Part shown: piece after piece, positions 1 to 11,650 of the stretch | Position numbering within the stretch: position 1 is the stretch's first letter | How the letters are laid out: every line of letters begins with the position of its first letter | Origin: Megaustenia siamemsis | Lineage: Eukaryota; Mollusca; Gastropoda; Stylommatophora; Ariophantidae | NCBI GenBank assembly: GCA_032433765.1 | Contig: JAVIAB010000092.1 | Coordinates: 61,542,126-61,606,125 of the forward strand | Length of the DNA: 64,000 bases | Reading direction: 5' to 3' | Program-made: the position numbers and the translations under genes | The notes under the pieces: model-generated | What the model saw: the letters and a program-made list of their open reading frames with translations, nothing else | What the model was told of the DNA's origin: nothing | Databases searched by the model: none

Positions 1-128
1 ATTTCGCTCTCTGAGTCAACTGAATGTCTGCTACTTTCCCTGTCCTCCGTTATTTCGCTCTCTGAGTCAACTGAATGTCTGCTACTTTCCCTGTCCTCCG
101 TTATTTCGCTCTCTGAGTCAACTGAATG
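1..128. repeat. 51-bp tandem repeat, about 2.5 copies
   Basis: The unit starting ATTTCGCTCTCTGAGTCAAC repeats without change at 1, 52 and 103, and the last copy is cut after CTGAATG. The array probably continues left of the window. Confidence 0.95.
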
Positions 129-454
129 CTAGCTCCTGTGATGATTGAGGTCTCTTCTGAGTACGCGGATTATCCAACAAAGTCAATATGTTGTCGGTGT
201 GTGCATGACGTCACTTCTTTAGCCATTTTTGGTCGTTAATTTTGTGTGGCCAAAAAAGTGAGAAAGTTCACCACAGGTAGGCTGTATGAAATAACAAGTG
301 TGATGATTTTTATTTCTTCACTGAAAGTACATGGCTCTCAAATTAACTTATTTTGGTTCTTGTGTTGCACTAGATGGGTCTTCAAGCGCTGTTTAGATAA
401 GGAAAGCTATTATGATTTTACTGGGGGATTTTTTCGTTCCTTTTTTTAAATAAA
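129..454. other. No gene seen
   Basis: Unique-looking AT-rich sequence. A 67-codon open frame at 246-449 has no recognisable features. Confidence 0.5.
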
Positions 455-610
455 TCATCATCATCATCAAGTACCGGGCCTACTGGCGTAGATGATCATG
501 TCTCTCCACAACTTTCGATCTCGGCAGCTATTTATCATTTGTTGTTGACCTTCTGCCAAGCCATTTACTTAAGCTGTCTGTTATTTTTTCTCTTTGCTTC
601 CCTCTATCTC
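455..610 (-). mobile_element. RTE-like LINE, 3'-end fragment
   Basis: The minus strand ends in an ATG-type trinucleotide tail (455-469). It matches the longer copies at 5836-6215 and 29606-30065, whose reading frames resemble the C-terminus of RTE-type reverse transcriptases. It is strongly 5'-truncated and has no intact frame. Confidence 0.7.
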
Positions 611-688
611 TTAGCCCTTCAAATGCATTGATCTGTGGAGATCTTACACTTTGGTCCTTCTGATAAATGACAATAAATAAGTTCATGC

Positions 689-1021
689 ATGTAGGAGTTG
701 AAGGGAGCCGCGATAGCTCAGTGGTTAGTGAACTGGACTACAAAGGACAAGAGCTAGGGTTCGATCCCAACCGGCGGCTTCCAGGTTCACCCAGCCTTTA
801 ATGGGTACCGGATTTTTTTCTGGGAAAGTAAAGCGGCACGGGCGTAATACCGACCTCATTACCCCAAAAACCATGTGCCGAAGGTGTGTACAATTTATGG
901 TCACTAACACCATATTCCCTATACGCCACTTGGCGTGACTGGTCACTAACACCATATTCCCTATACGCCACTTGGCGTGACGGGGGTACTTTACATTTTT
1001 TTTTTTTTATGTAGGAGTTGA
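689..1021 (+). mobile_element. tRNA-derived SINE, full copy with 13-bp target-site duplication
   Basis: The head is tRNA-like: A box TAGCTCAGTGGTTAG at 714-728 and B box GGTTCGATCCC at 758-768. A body shared with the copies at 6.6, 22.0, 44.0 and 50.9 kb follows, then a T-rich tail. The 13-bp direct repeat ATGTAGGAGTTGA at 689-701 and 1009-1021 is the target-site duplication. This copy carries an extra tandem duplication of 42 bp (899-940 and 941-981) near its 3' end, which the other copies lack. Confidence 0.93.
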
Positions 1022-1374
1022 GATGCAGGAGAAATGACAAGGGTAAGATGGCAAGAAAAAGAAGGATGGAAATGGTATTTTCCGGATTGAAAAAGGCGTA
1101 GGAAAAACAGCAATTTGACCTGTATAATCTTTTTTCATAATCTACTTTAGATCTAAGGTAGATCATAACTTGTATGTAGATATAGAAACAACTTAGAAAA
1201 AAACATATATGAATATCTTGCACAAGATAATTAGGAGTTTGTGGCAACTAATGAATTGCTAGTTGTGCTCAGAGTCACGTTTAGTGAACAATTAACATGC
1301 ACACTGAAGGTATGTTTAAGGATATAGATGAGTTTATTTTATGTATAGACTGTTATTGTTAATGCAGTCGTGGG

Positions 1375-1605
1375 GCTGAGGAGAGCCACGGCTCAGTGGT
1401 CTGTTTGTTAACTCGTACTTTTTAGGAAACAACTTTTTGGTTCACCCAACCATAAATGAGTACATGATTTTTTACATTTTCTGAGCAAGATTGACAGCAC
1501 TGGCGAAAATCTGACCACGTTATCCAAAAAAATATGCCCCTGGTAAAACGTATTGGCACTACGAGCATATGTTCTGTGTAACACGGAGCAAGAAGCGGCT
1601 CGTTC
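1375..1605 (+). mobile_element. Old, diverged copy of the same tRNA-derived SINE
   Basis: GCCACGGCTCAGTGGT, TTCACCCAACC.TAAATG.GTAC, the poly-T segment and ACCACGTTATCC line up in order with the SINE consensus. The B box has been lost and no target-site duplication is clear. Confidence 0.6.
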
Positions 1606-1907
1606 ATTTTACCATGGGGTTAACGGATCAAAACGTGGTGTTGGACAGGAGGGTATGGTGTGACATACAAATTACAGCTGAATAGCTAAATACAAGCTCT
1701 AGCATGCTCAAGTTTCCATGTCTGCTGACAGTGAACGATGATTGTTTGTTAGGAATACAATAAAGTAACAACATTTAGAATGCTTCAGCTTTGATGATGA
1801 GAAAATACCAACGTAAAGAAAGGTGGGGGGGGGGGACTCTAAAAGATCTTCAGGGTTTTTTATTTGTTACACATTATTGATAAGGATTTTAAAATGTATT
1901 ATATCTT
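1606..1907. other. No gene seen
   Basis: Intronic or intergenic sequence with a run of about 10 G near 1826-1835. Nothing else is recognised. Confidence 0.4.
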
Positions 1908-1962
1908 TTTTTTTTTTTTGGGGGGGGGGGGAGGGGGAGTGGGAGGGGTGAGAGTGGCAAGA
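1908..1962. repeat. T-run joined to a G-rich run, possible G-quadruplex
   Basis: A run of T is followed directly by a run of about 12 G and then AGGGGGAGTGGGAGGGG. It holds four or more G tracts on the plus strand. The matching minus strand is a C-rich run followed by poly-A. Confidence 0.7.
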
Positions 1963-2262
1963 CGCCAATCAACAACTGAGCTGAGTCCAGTCCGCGACAC
2001 ATAGCTGACTGCATGGGTGAAGACCCTGCTCCGCTTACCAGTGGTGCTCCTAGAAACAAACCGTCCAGTCAGGCCAAGCGAATAGGGATCAAAGAGGGAA
2101 GGCAACTGGGTATTCAAAAATGTTTCTCTGAAGTCGGATGCGTTCACAACTTGGCTGAAAAAAAATATACAACACAACACATCTACGCTCACTTAAATTC
2201 CTTTTAAGGGCGGATGACGAAGAAAACTATTCATTCCTTTAGCAGTCGTCGGGTGAATGATA
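1950..2262 (-). repeat. Interspersed repeat family 'C', one copy
   Basis: The minus strand reads CACCCGACGACT, CGTCATCCGCCCTTAAA and GCGTAGATGTGTTG in order. The same order occurs at 30465-30600 and in part at 60805-60885. An open frame of 97 codons (2192-1899) is bounded by an AG and a GT and looks like an exon, but the flanking sequence is repeated elsewhere, so I treat it as repeat. The class is unknown. Confidence 0.55.
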
Positions 2263-2480
2263 GACACAAATTTAAAAAAAAATCCATTGTTTAAAAAAAG
2301 GAGAAAAAAAACCTCTCAGTATTTATTTTATAAATGCACAAGAAGATACATTTAAAATTATAATTTGCCTTTTTAAAGCAGCTTCCATTTTTTTAAAATT
2401 CAAGTAAATGAACTTCATTAATTCATTACCGTAAAACCTAGAATAAAAAGTAGTATTGTAATAAAGAAAATACCACTTAC

Positions 2481-2717
2481 TTCGACTAGTAATTTTAAAA
2501 TGAGCACTATGCATGCTTGGGGGCAAAACCCGCTCACTCTCCGTGAGAAGACGCTTCCTAGGTGGACCGTCGTCCAGGGACACTCGATTTGCATGTTCCA
2601 TTTTACGAGTGGCCTCTTCCATCGCTCTCGATGCCGCCTCCACAGCTAGTGCATCCCTTTCTGTTAAACCACGGTGGTGGGCGGGTAGAGGTGTGGGAGG
2701 CAGGCTCTCGTCATTTA
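2481..2717 (-). CDS. ARID3: ARID3-like internal exon: REKLES-region segment
   Basis: A 237-bp exon with acceptor ATCTCGTCCTCAG and donor GTAAGT. The frame begins by completing a split codon with 'ta', reads NDESLPPTPLPAHHRGLTER, and continues into a charged, probably helical stretch (VEAASRAMEEATRKMEHA). It then reads GPPRKRLLTESERVLPP and ends SAHFKITSR plus one base. In ARID3 proteins an amphipathic, charged region and a short basic patch precede an S-x-I-K-I-S-x-R-like segment of the REKLES domain, which acts in self-association and nuclear localisation. The arrangement here fits that order, although sequence similarity is weaker than for the ARID exon. The next exon should encode the NGIMY-type end of REKLES; I do not find it in the first 2.48 kb, so it probably lies left of the window. 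Confidence 0.85.
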
Positions 2718-2796
2718 CTGAGGACGAGATTAATTAGCTCTCATTGACAAGTCAACAGTAGCAAAACACTTCAACACCGACATACATTTCTTCATT

Positions 2797-3460
2797 GATA
2801 TAAAAGTCTATTATAATATTAACCTCTACTATGATATAAACGTCCACAGTGATATAAACTTCTACACAGATGTAAACTTCTACTATGATATAAACTTGTA
2901 CATTGATATCAACTTCTCTCAGATATAAACTTCCAGAATGATATACACTTCTACATTGATATGAACTTCTACAATGATATACACTTCTACATTGATATGA
3001 ACTTCTACAATGATATACACTTCTACATTGATATGAACTTCTACAATGATATACACTTCTACATTGATATGAACTTCTACTACGATATACACTTCTACCC
3101 TGATGTAAACTTCTACTATGATATAAACTGTACATTGATATAAACTTCTACCCCGATGTAAACTTCTAATATAATATAAACATCTACAATGATATAAACT
3201 TCTACCCCGATGTAAACTTCTAATATAATATAAACATCTACAATAATATAAACTTCTATCCTGATATAAACTTATACTATGATATAAACTTGTACATTGA
3301 TATCAACTTCTCTCAGATATAAACTTCCAGAATGATATAACCTTATGATCTGATATAAACGTCTACATTGATATAATTATACATTGATATAAATATCTAC
3401 TATGATATAAACATATATTATGAAATAAACGTTTACACTGATAATCTTCTACATTCATAC
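2797..3460. repeat. Minisatellite, about 18-bp unit (36-bp higher order)
   Basis: Degenerate copies of ATGATATAAACTTCTACA run through the stretch. A cleaner 36-bp dimer occurs around 2940-3080. Open frames on both strands follow from the unit length being a multiple of three. It lies in sequence downstream of the 2481-2717 exon's acceptor, inside the long intron. Confidence 0.92.
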
Positions 3461-4087
3461 TAACTCACTGCTTCAACTAATATTAGAGACACAATTGTGC
3501 CATTTTAGTTCTTCCTATCCAGAAAGCTAAAACTTTCTACTACTGATTTGTACGAAATGATTTATTTACTTAAAATGTATTCCCCGTGATGCACTGGCCT
3601 TCATCAACAACACATTCTACTTGTCCACAAGTGGATGAAATCTTTCCTGCTCCACGATTTCATTTTTTTTTCACGACCTTCCTTCATCACTGATAGAATA
3701 GACAAGCTACAGGCAATGTCAGCTTCTAAAACAATTTGGAAGTGATTTCTCTTGTGTGTACAGTGTGTACGCGCTATCTTCGGAATGTGTCTCAAGATTG
3801 GCTTCACAGGTTATCTCAATTGTTCCCCGCTGGGTTGTTCCCTTTCTGTCTGTCTTTCGCCCTCTTTCCGGAGTCCACGGAATGGGCAGTTTTTGCCAGT
3901 GGCCCATGGATCTCATGTGAGCACACCATCCTTAGCTTATATTTGATATCACTGTGCATTTTCTCTTACTGTTTTTTATTTTCCATTTTATTTTTCATCG
4001 CTTTAAGCAGTTTTTGTTTGGCAAAAATATGCGTTGATTTATTTTCAGATAATTGGCACGTATTCTATCTGTTCACTTCTCTCATTC

Positions 4088-4088
<1 letters not shown>
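3461..4088. other. No gene seen (intronic)
   Basis: A 220-codon plus frame crosses this stretch and the following CT repeat. It has no recognisable domain and appears to be chance. Confidence 0.4.

Positions 4089-4147
<59 letters not shown>
4089..4147. repeat. (CT)n microsatellite
   Basis: A nearly pure TC/CT dinucleotide run. Confidence 0.97.
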
Positions 4148-4151
<4 letters not shown>

Positions 4152-5834
4152 CTCTGTTGCGTGTATTTTCAGACCTTTATTTTTTTTATTTTCTAGTGGT
4201 TCCAAAACAAGACCTGTGACATATTTCTACAAGACTTTTTTCTCAGCGTACATGGAAGCCACCCTTTCATTACTTCTCATACTCCATGAATTTGTTTTGT
4301 TCAATCTCATTTGTCAGCAGCCTTATCCTGCCATAATAGTCCATCTATTCTGTGTAGACTCTCGTTTAAAGACGACTGTAAATTTTGATTTATTTTAGTT
4401 CCTTCTCAAGTCGCTGAGCCAAATATGAATCACTGATTTGATTTTGTATCCAAGTGCAAGATTAGCTGGTGTTTTAAAATGGATGATCTGAAAGCCAAGA
4501 TTTAAATTTGTAAATCTTTTTGTTAATTTCTCATTTCATCATAACTTATAAAAGAAGACATTAATGATATAAAATTACAGTTGCGACATATAATTATGAA
4601 GGAATATATTGAATTTATCGATTCATAATTTAATAAAGAGAGTGTTTTATCCAGAGATGAGTGCATTTCTCTAAATATAACAAGGTAAACTGTAGGAGTG
4701 TGGCGGATATAGCACCACAGACAAGCAGGTAACAATTTGAGAGACAACAAAAGCAAAGCGTCCGAATTTGGTCACGATCATTCCCTCCATCTTTCAGTGG
4801 TTGCCGAACAAGGCAGCTGCCGATATCTTCTTTCGACAGTCTGTTGCACGATTCGTGACGTGTACATGTGTCTCTCACTCTATAGCGAAACTTGCCGCAG
4901 TTTGTTAACCAAGAACTCATTTTCAGTTCAAGTAGTAATAATGTAGCCTGAGCTTGAAGTGAAATCTTTTTTTTCTTTTCTTGAGCCTAATGCATCGAAC
5001 CACTTGTTTGCTTTTTTCAAATCAAACAATTATCTTAAACCTCATTGTGGAAGGTCTGTCAAGGAAGCATCTCACTTCAGAATTGTATTTATTTAGAGAA
5101 TATGCGTAGATTCTCTTGAATTATCTCTACATTCAAACATTAGCCGTAGACAGAGCTCAAGCAGTGACAACTCGCTGATGATTACGTGTGAATGAATAAT
5201 AGGAGGGGAAAACTAAAACCTCTTAAGCGTTTTAACACAACGTCCTATGTGTATGTTATATTTCGAGTGAATCTCTACACTCGGTCTTGAAACTGTGCAT
5301 CACGCTCGCACAGTTTCAGAAATCCTACATATGAGAGAACATTACAGCTTCAGTATTGATGTTTGATATTACTCTAGTGATATTTCATAGCTGCTTAAAA
5401 TGTAACAATAAAAATCATATTTATCCTGGAGTTCATTATAAAAACATATCATTAAAGTATATGTTCTTTTCTCCGAGCAAATTACAATTAAGTCGGAATT
5501 ATATGTTGAATAAAGGGATCTTCAGTTTAAAATTGGAAATGAAAAAGTATTTATATCATAAATGCCTGAGTGAATTATGGATAATCCCAAACTAAACGGT
5601 TCTCAGACAACTGTTCGCGGAGTAGGTGGGCGAATAGCGGCCATGTATCGCAGTCTTCTAATGAATATAGGTTCCTTTTTATTTTTTAAAAAGTCCTACA
5701 CTAAAGAAATATCAATAATAATCAAATAATAATCAAATAATAATCAAATAATAAGATGATGTTTTGGACAAACATTGTGTCGGTTTTTCTTATATCCTTT
5801 TATTATATTCCTGGCATGTTCTTGAGCTACTGAT
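4148..5834. other. No gene seen (intronic)
   Basis: AT-rich sequence. A minus-strand frame around 4630-4920 vaguely resembles a LINE 3' end but not well enough to call. Confidence 0.4.
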
Positions 5835-5835
5835 C

Positions 5836-6215
5836 ATCATAAAGTACCGGGCCTACTGGCGTAGGTGATCATGTCTCTCCACAACTTTCGATCTCGACAG
5901 TTATTTATCATTTCTGTTGTTGACCTTCTGCCAAGTCATTCTCTTAAGCTGTCTGGTAATTTTTCTATTTGTTTCCTCTATCTCTTCGTCCCTCAATTTT
6001 TCCAGTTGTTCTCTTCTCATTACATGGCCAAAAATGATGATTGTTTCTTCATAATATTGGAAATTAGCTCTCTTTTTGCTTTGACCTCTTTCAGAACATT
6101 TTAATTACTCTTCTTAGCTGTTCCTGGTATTCTCAACATTCTTCTATAAAATCACATTTCTTCAGACTCCAGTGATTTTCTTGTCTGTTGTCCCATTGTC
6201 CATGAGCTACTTATG
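5836..6215 (-). mobile_element. RTE-like LINE, 3' fragment
   Basis: Read on the minus strand, broken frames give a WFYRRMLRIPGTAKKSN-like segment, then FFGHVMRR and a basic linker, ending at ATGATG-type sequence near 5836. This is the C-terminal region of RTE-type endonuclease-reverse transcriptases. It is the same subfamily as 455-610, 29606-30065, 31345-31728 and 57110-57435. Confidence 0.8.
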
Positions 6216-6574
6216 GTGTAACTATATTTTGTTGCAGAAATTACCCAGTTTTGGGCACTGCTGAAGTATTGAGGAAAGGTAGTTACCTCATTGACTGAAA
6301 GCTCTCAGATCACACCACAATCGAAGCAATCAACGTTCGGTTCTTCCAAATGATTTCTGAACTCGATATAAATGAGACCCAGTACCTATAATAGTGGTCC
6401 ACTTGTTTAATGTCGAGCACTTTACAACAACACTATCTACTCAGCTGAAAACAGAGTAGTAAGTAGGCTGTGTACCCCTTTTAGGGCCTAGCTTCGAAGA
6501 ATTACAATATCTACCATCTTGACAATAACTAATTAACCAACCTTCGAGAATTACCATAATGTCATGGCAATTTG
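6216..6574. other. No gene seen (intronic)
   Basis: No repeat or exon is recognised here. Confidence 0.4.
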
Positions 6575-6858
6575 TGAACTAATTTTAGTAAAAGTAATGT
6601 AAAGTGCCCCCGTCACGCCAAGTGGCGTATAGGGAATATGGTGTCAGTGACCATATATTTTACAGACCTTCGGTACATGATTTTTGGGTAATGTGGTCGG
6701 TATTACGCCCGTGCCGCTTTACTTTCCCAGAAAAAAAATCCGGTACCCATTAAAGGCTGGGTGAACCCGGAAACCGTCTGTTTGGATCGAACCCTACCTC
6801 TTGTCCTTTGTAGTCCAGTTCACTAAACACTGAGCTATCGCCGCTGAACTAAGCTTAG
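6575..6858 (-). mobile_element. tRNA-derived SINE, reverse orientation, with imperfect target-site duplication
   Basis: The body and tRNA-like head match the 689-1021 copy in reverse complement, with a B-box-like GGATCGAACCC complement near 6784 and an A-box region near 6825-6840. Flanking TGAACTAATTTTAG (6575-6588) and TGAACTAAGCTTAG (6845-6858) match at 12 of 14 bases, so this is an older duplication. Confidence 0.88.
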
Positions 6859-7002
6859 ATTGTGCTATATTAACAGGAACAGGTACCAGTGCTAAAGGGC
6901 ATTGATCGATTGTTGTTGTGTGGTTTCTAAAGTAGACACAGAATTAAAGACTCAGCAGCCATGATAAACTACGAACAAGTATCATGCAATTTTAGCAGTG
7001 AT

Positions 7003-9042
7003 TTCAAAATGTATAAATGCCGCTTTCTTTACTACCAATTTTACAATGTATGAATACTGCTGTCTTTACTATCAGTTTTACAATGTATGAATACTGCTGT
7101 CTTTACTATCAGTTTTACAATGTATGAATACTGATGTCTTTACTATCAGTTTTACAATGTATGAATACTGCTGTCTTTACTATCAGTTTTACAATGTATG
7201 AATACCGCTGTCTTTACTATCAGTTTTACAATGTATGAATACTGCTGTCTTTACTATCAGTTTTACAATGTATGAATACTGCTGTCTTTACTATCAATTT
7301 TACAATGTATGAATACTGCTGTCTTTACTATCAATTTTACAATGCATGAATACTGCTGTCTTTACTATCAGCTTTACAATGTATGAATACTGATGTCTTT
7401 ACTATCAATTTTACAATGTATGAATACCGCTGTCTTTAATATCAATTTTATAATATATGAATACTGCTGTCTTTACTATCAATTTTACAATGTATGAATA
7501 CCGCTGTCTTTATTATCGGCTTTACAATGTATGAATACTGCTGTCTTTACTATCAGTTTTACAATGTATGAATACTGCGGTCTTTACTATCAGTTTTACA
7601 ATGTATGAATACTGATGTCTTTACTATCAGTTTTACAATGTATGAATACTGCTGTCTTTACTATCAGTTTTACAATGTATGAATACCGCTGTCTTTACTA
7701 TCAATTTTACAATGTATGAATACTGCTGTCTTTACTATCAATTTTACAATGTATGAATACCGCTGTCTTTACTATCAGTTTAACAATGTATGAATACTGC
7801 TGTATTTACTATCAATTTTACAATGTATGAATACTGCTGTCTTTACTATCAATTTTACAAAGTATGAATACTGCTGTCTTTACTATCAATTTTACAAAGT
7901 ATGAGTACTGCTGTCTTTACTATCAGTTTTACAATATATAAATACTGCTGTATTTATTATCAATTTTACAAAGTATGAATAACACTGTCTCTACTATCAG
8001 TGTTACAGAGTATGAATACTGCTGTCTCTACTATCAGTGTTACAAAGTATGAATACCGCTGTCTTTACTATCAGTGTTACAAAGTATGAATACTGCTGTC
8101 TCTACTATCAGTTTTACAAAGTATGAATACTGCTGTCTCTACTATCAGTTTTACAAAGTATGAATACCACTGTCTCTACTATCAGGTTTACAAAGTATGA
8201 ATACTGTTGTCTCTACTATCAGTTTTACAAAGTATGAATACCACTTTCTCTACTATCAGTTTTACAAGGTATGAATACTGTTGCCTCTACTATCAGTGTT
8301 ACAAAGTATGAATACCCCTGTCTCTACTATCAGTGTTACAAAGTATGAATAACGCTGTCTCTACTATCAGTGTTACAAAGTATGAATACCGCTGTCTCTA
8401 CTATCAATTTTACAAAGTATGAATAAAGCTGTCTTCACTATCAGTTTTTATAAAGTATGAATACCGCTGTCTCTACTATCAGTTTTGCAAATTATGAACA
8501 CCACTGTCTCTACTATCAGATTTACAAGTATGAATACTGCTGTCTCTACTATCAATTTTATAAAGTCGCTGGCTCTACTATCAGTTTTTACAAAGTATGA
8601 ACACCGCTGTCTCTACTATCAGTTTTTACAAAGTATGAAAACCGCTGGCTCTACTATCAGTTTTTACAAAGTATGAAAACTGCTGCTCTACTATCTGTTT
8701 TACAAGTATGAATACCGCTGTGTCTACTTTCAGTTTTAGAAAGTATGAATACTGCTGTCTCTACTATCAGTTTTAAAAAGTATGAATACCACTGTCTCTA
8801 CTATCAGTTTACAAAGTATGAATACTGCTGTCTCTACTATCAGTGTTACAAAGTATGAATACCGCTGCCTGTACTATCAATTTTACAAAGTATGAATACC
8901 GCTGCCTCTACTATCAGCTTTACAAAGTATGAATACCGCTGCCTGTACTATCAATTTTACAAAGTATGAATACCGCTGCCTCTACTATCAGCTTTTCAAA
9001 GTATGAATACCGCTGTCTCTACTATCAGTTTTACAAGGTATT
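7003..9042. repeat. Minisatellite, 37-bp unit, about 55 copies
   Basis: The unit is GTATGAATACTGCTGTCTTT + ACTATCAGTTTTACAAT. In the left part the units carry CTTTACTATC and ACAATGTATG. From about 7970 rightward most carry CTCTACTATC and ACAAAGTATG, so the array has two sequence blocks. The unit length is not a multiple of three and no long frame results. It lies within the long ARID3-like intron. Confidence 0.96.
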
Positions 9043-10094
9043 ATTGCCTCAACTTTAAGAAGACTTCAAGTCTGTCCATCTACGTGTCACCCTAACACTA
9101 ATTACAGCAAAGATCTCAACATTAATCCTTGCATTCAAGTAGTTATTGTATTTCCTGAGCATATCAAACTACCGGGCTGCAGTCACAGCATAATTCACAG
9201 TGGTAACATATCATCTCTGTCAGCTTTCAGGGTTTGATAACATGTTATTACTGGCCTTGTCAGCACTAGCGTCTCCAACACAGCAAGCACTTTATGCCTA
9301 GGACCTAGTTGCAGTTTTTCTAGCTTGAAGAAATATTACATTGGAAATCTAAATCTCGTAATTGAAGCTATTGTGAAAGTATGGGAAGGATTTAATGTAG
9401 AATACGATCAGGTATAATGGAGTTGAGGCAAAAAGCCCTCCTGACAATAGTGTCGCTGTACATTTTTTTGCTTTTTATTTCAAGGGGCCTCCCGATGTAT
9501 ATTTATCTGGATTTAACTAGATTATTCAGGATAAGATTCGGGTTTTGATATCAAGAAAGATAGAAGAAACATGATAGACATTACAATGTACCAAGGGTCT
9601 TAAACAATAGACGTACCCTTTTCAGCGTTAGTCCATTAATACTAAAATTGCGATAATGTTGGCTTACATTGTCGTTAGCAACAAAGAATCTGTTGTGTTC
9701 TACCGCGCTGAGGCATCTCGTGGTGTCAGATCTCTACGTGGAGTGCTGGAGACATTGGTGAATTACAAACAGTGGCGTATAATCAAGAGTTAGTCATCGA
9801 GAACAGCGAGTGTGGAAAATATAGAACAATACTGACAACGTTAAAAAGGATACAAAAAACGAATGTTGACATAATCCTGTTTCTTTTTCCATGCTCGAAG
9901 CGACCTGATGCACTTTATGTGTTTGTTAATAAACTGTACATGTACTGCACATAGCGCTGTGCAGTAATATCAAGCTGAACTTCAGCGCCTTAGTCTTAAA
10001 CTTTACTTTTTTTTTCTATGACGCGCGTTATTTTTTTTTTTAATGTAGAACTATGATCGTGGCTATTTTTAAGAGGCATCATCATCGTGTGCAA
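9043..10094. other. No gene seen (intronic)
   Basis: AT-rich sequence with a few homopolymer T runs around 10010-10040. Nothing else is recognised. Confidence 0.4.
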
Positions 10095-10256
10095 ACAAAC
10101 CCATTGTTTCCACAAAAGTGGATTGGGACGACACAGACGAATAAGAAATCAGCACACAACTGATGTCTTCAGTCTCCATACACTGAGGAATATACTGTGG
10201 AAGGAGATCTGAGTACTTATAGGCATGTCCGACGTACAATGATGATGATTCGTCGA
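10095..10256 (+). repeat. Interspersed repeat family 'D', one copy
   Basis: It aligns along most of its length with 58120-58256 and ends in the same GATCTGA...TATRGRCATGT..GATGATG sequence. The 3' trinucleotide tail suggests a LINE 3' end. The class is not identified. Confidence 0.5.
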
Positions 10257-10469
10257 CTAGACTAAACGCATAGATGCTCAGTCCTTATCGGATATTGTAG
10301 GTTAAGCGTACTGGAGCAGCTCACTGATTGTACAAACGTTGCCAGCTTCCTCATGCGCACTCTTCTCTATGTCAACTCTTTAAGATCTCAGAGTTCAATT
10401 CTCGCAGTCTGACGGCGATAGACTCATTAACTGTAATTGTATCCTTCAGTACATAACAACTAACAATCA

Positions 10470-10665
10470 CTCAAAAAGCCATAAACAAACGCTACGAAAA
10501 CGTCAGACCAAGAGGAAGACCGAGAAAGAGATGGATAAAGGGAATACTAAAGTCACTAGAAGGGATAACACCAGAAGAGGCCAACAGAAGTGCAAAGAAT
10601 CGCAGATTGTATCTCCCCTCGACGCCAACGGCATTGGAGGAAGAATAAAAGAAAAGAAAAAAGAA
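10470..10665 (+). mobile_element. LINE 3' fragment, family 'F'
   Basis: The frame reads RPRGRPRKRWIKGIL, then EGITPEEANRSAKNRRLYLP, a typical end of an RTE-like LINE polyprotein (Arg/Pro/Gly basic motif then a Trp/Ala-rich helix). It is closely related to 54055-54400 and also to 47690-48040. Confidence 0.7.
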
Positions 10666-11220
10666 AGCAAGTACATGACAGGACTTCCATTTCAAAATGG
10701 TGGAACGTTTCACGCTCTCTCGATCGCTGCGCAAAATGTATTGTGGTTTGATTAATTTAGGCTCTCTGACCTATGTTTCTGTGTTGAAATCAAAATTATG
10801 TTCTACTTAGAAATCTGCGCTGGCGATTACACACAGCAATATTCCTTTTTGACAAGTCAAGTATTGTTTGTAAAAGCGACCTTCACCATCTAGTGTTGAC
10901 ATGCGGTTTACGTCATATTGAGTGCTGTTCAATGGCCGACGTTGGTATTATTTGACGCAAGTTATTTACATGCTGAAACGCATTTAATGTGGACTGCTCC
11001 GTCAAATCGACCGATGATTTTCCTCTTTGGGAAATTTGCACCCTGTTTCGTTCGTTGTACGCTAACCGTACGGTCTGTTGTTTGATGTGTGACGGGGATA
11101 ATTCGACAACTAACTGTGTGTTTATATGTTCGGTTGCAGTCAAGAACGATATCCTAACATCGTAAAGCGCTATAATTTTTTGTTCTCAATATGAAGATCA
11201 TCATTTTCGGGAGGATGTGA
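10666..11220. other. No gene seen (intronic)
   Basis: Somewhat GC-richer than its surroundings. No frame is recognised. Confidence 0.4.
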
Positions 11221-11650
11221 AATTCCGGTATATGGTGGATAGGCGGCAGAAACCATTGAAAGCTATGTCTGAAAAGTGTTCCTTGTTGCAGTTTCCTCAT
11301 ATTCCAAGTCCGGCTTGTTGCAGGAGCTACCGAGTTAAGTGCTCTGTGCATACCGTGAGATGTGTGTCTCATCCGTTTTGATCATGTTTCGATATTCCAA
11401 TTGTTTGCGATGAATGATGATATCGTATGACAGGCAACAGTTGGCTGCGTTCACTTTCTGCGCGGTTTCGCCTTATGTCTTTTGGCGTGTGCTGAGACTG
11501 CTACGATGGGGACCACAGTTACCTTTCTTTGTTTGGGAGATGAGTTAGTAATTCGGATGATTCCACTGGCACGGGCGGTTGAGCAATTGTGGATTTTGAT
11601 TCGTTTGCAGTGATACCGAGACCTTCCATAACCATAAGTACATGACAAAT
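11221..11650 (+). mobile_element. Unnamed retroposon family 'B', near full-length copy
   Basis: Similar end to end with 40961-41391. It starts at AATTCCGGT.TAT and GGATAGGCGGCAG and ends GATACCGAGACCTTCCATAACCATAA. Other copies end in variable ATAACCA-type repeats at the same point. No tRNA-like boxes and no long frame are present. Confidence 0.8.

Noticed and set aside
703..780. Functional tRNA gene
   Set aside because: The tRNA-like head is part of a SINE with body, tail and target duplication; stems are not complete.
1899..2192. 97-codon minus frame with apparent AG/GT borders
   Set aside because: Flanks belong to interspersed repeat C; phase does not help join the ARID3-like exons.
3736..4398. 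220-codon plus-strand open frame
   Set aside because: It runs through a CT microsatellite, has no family features and is hydrophobic by composition.
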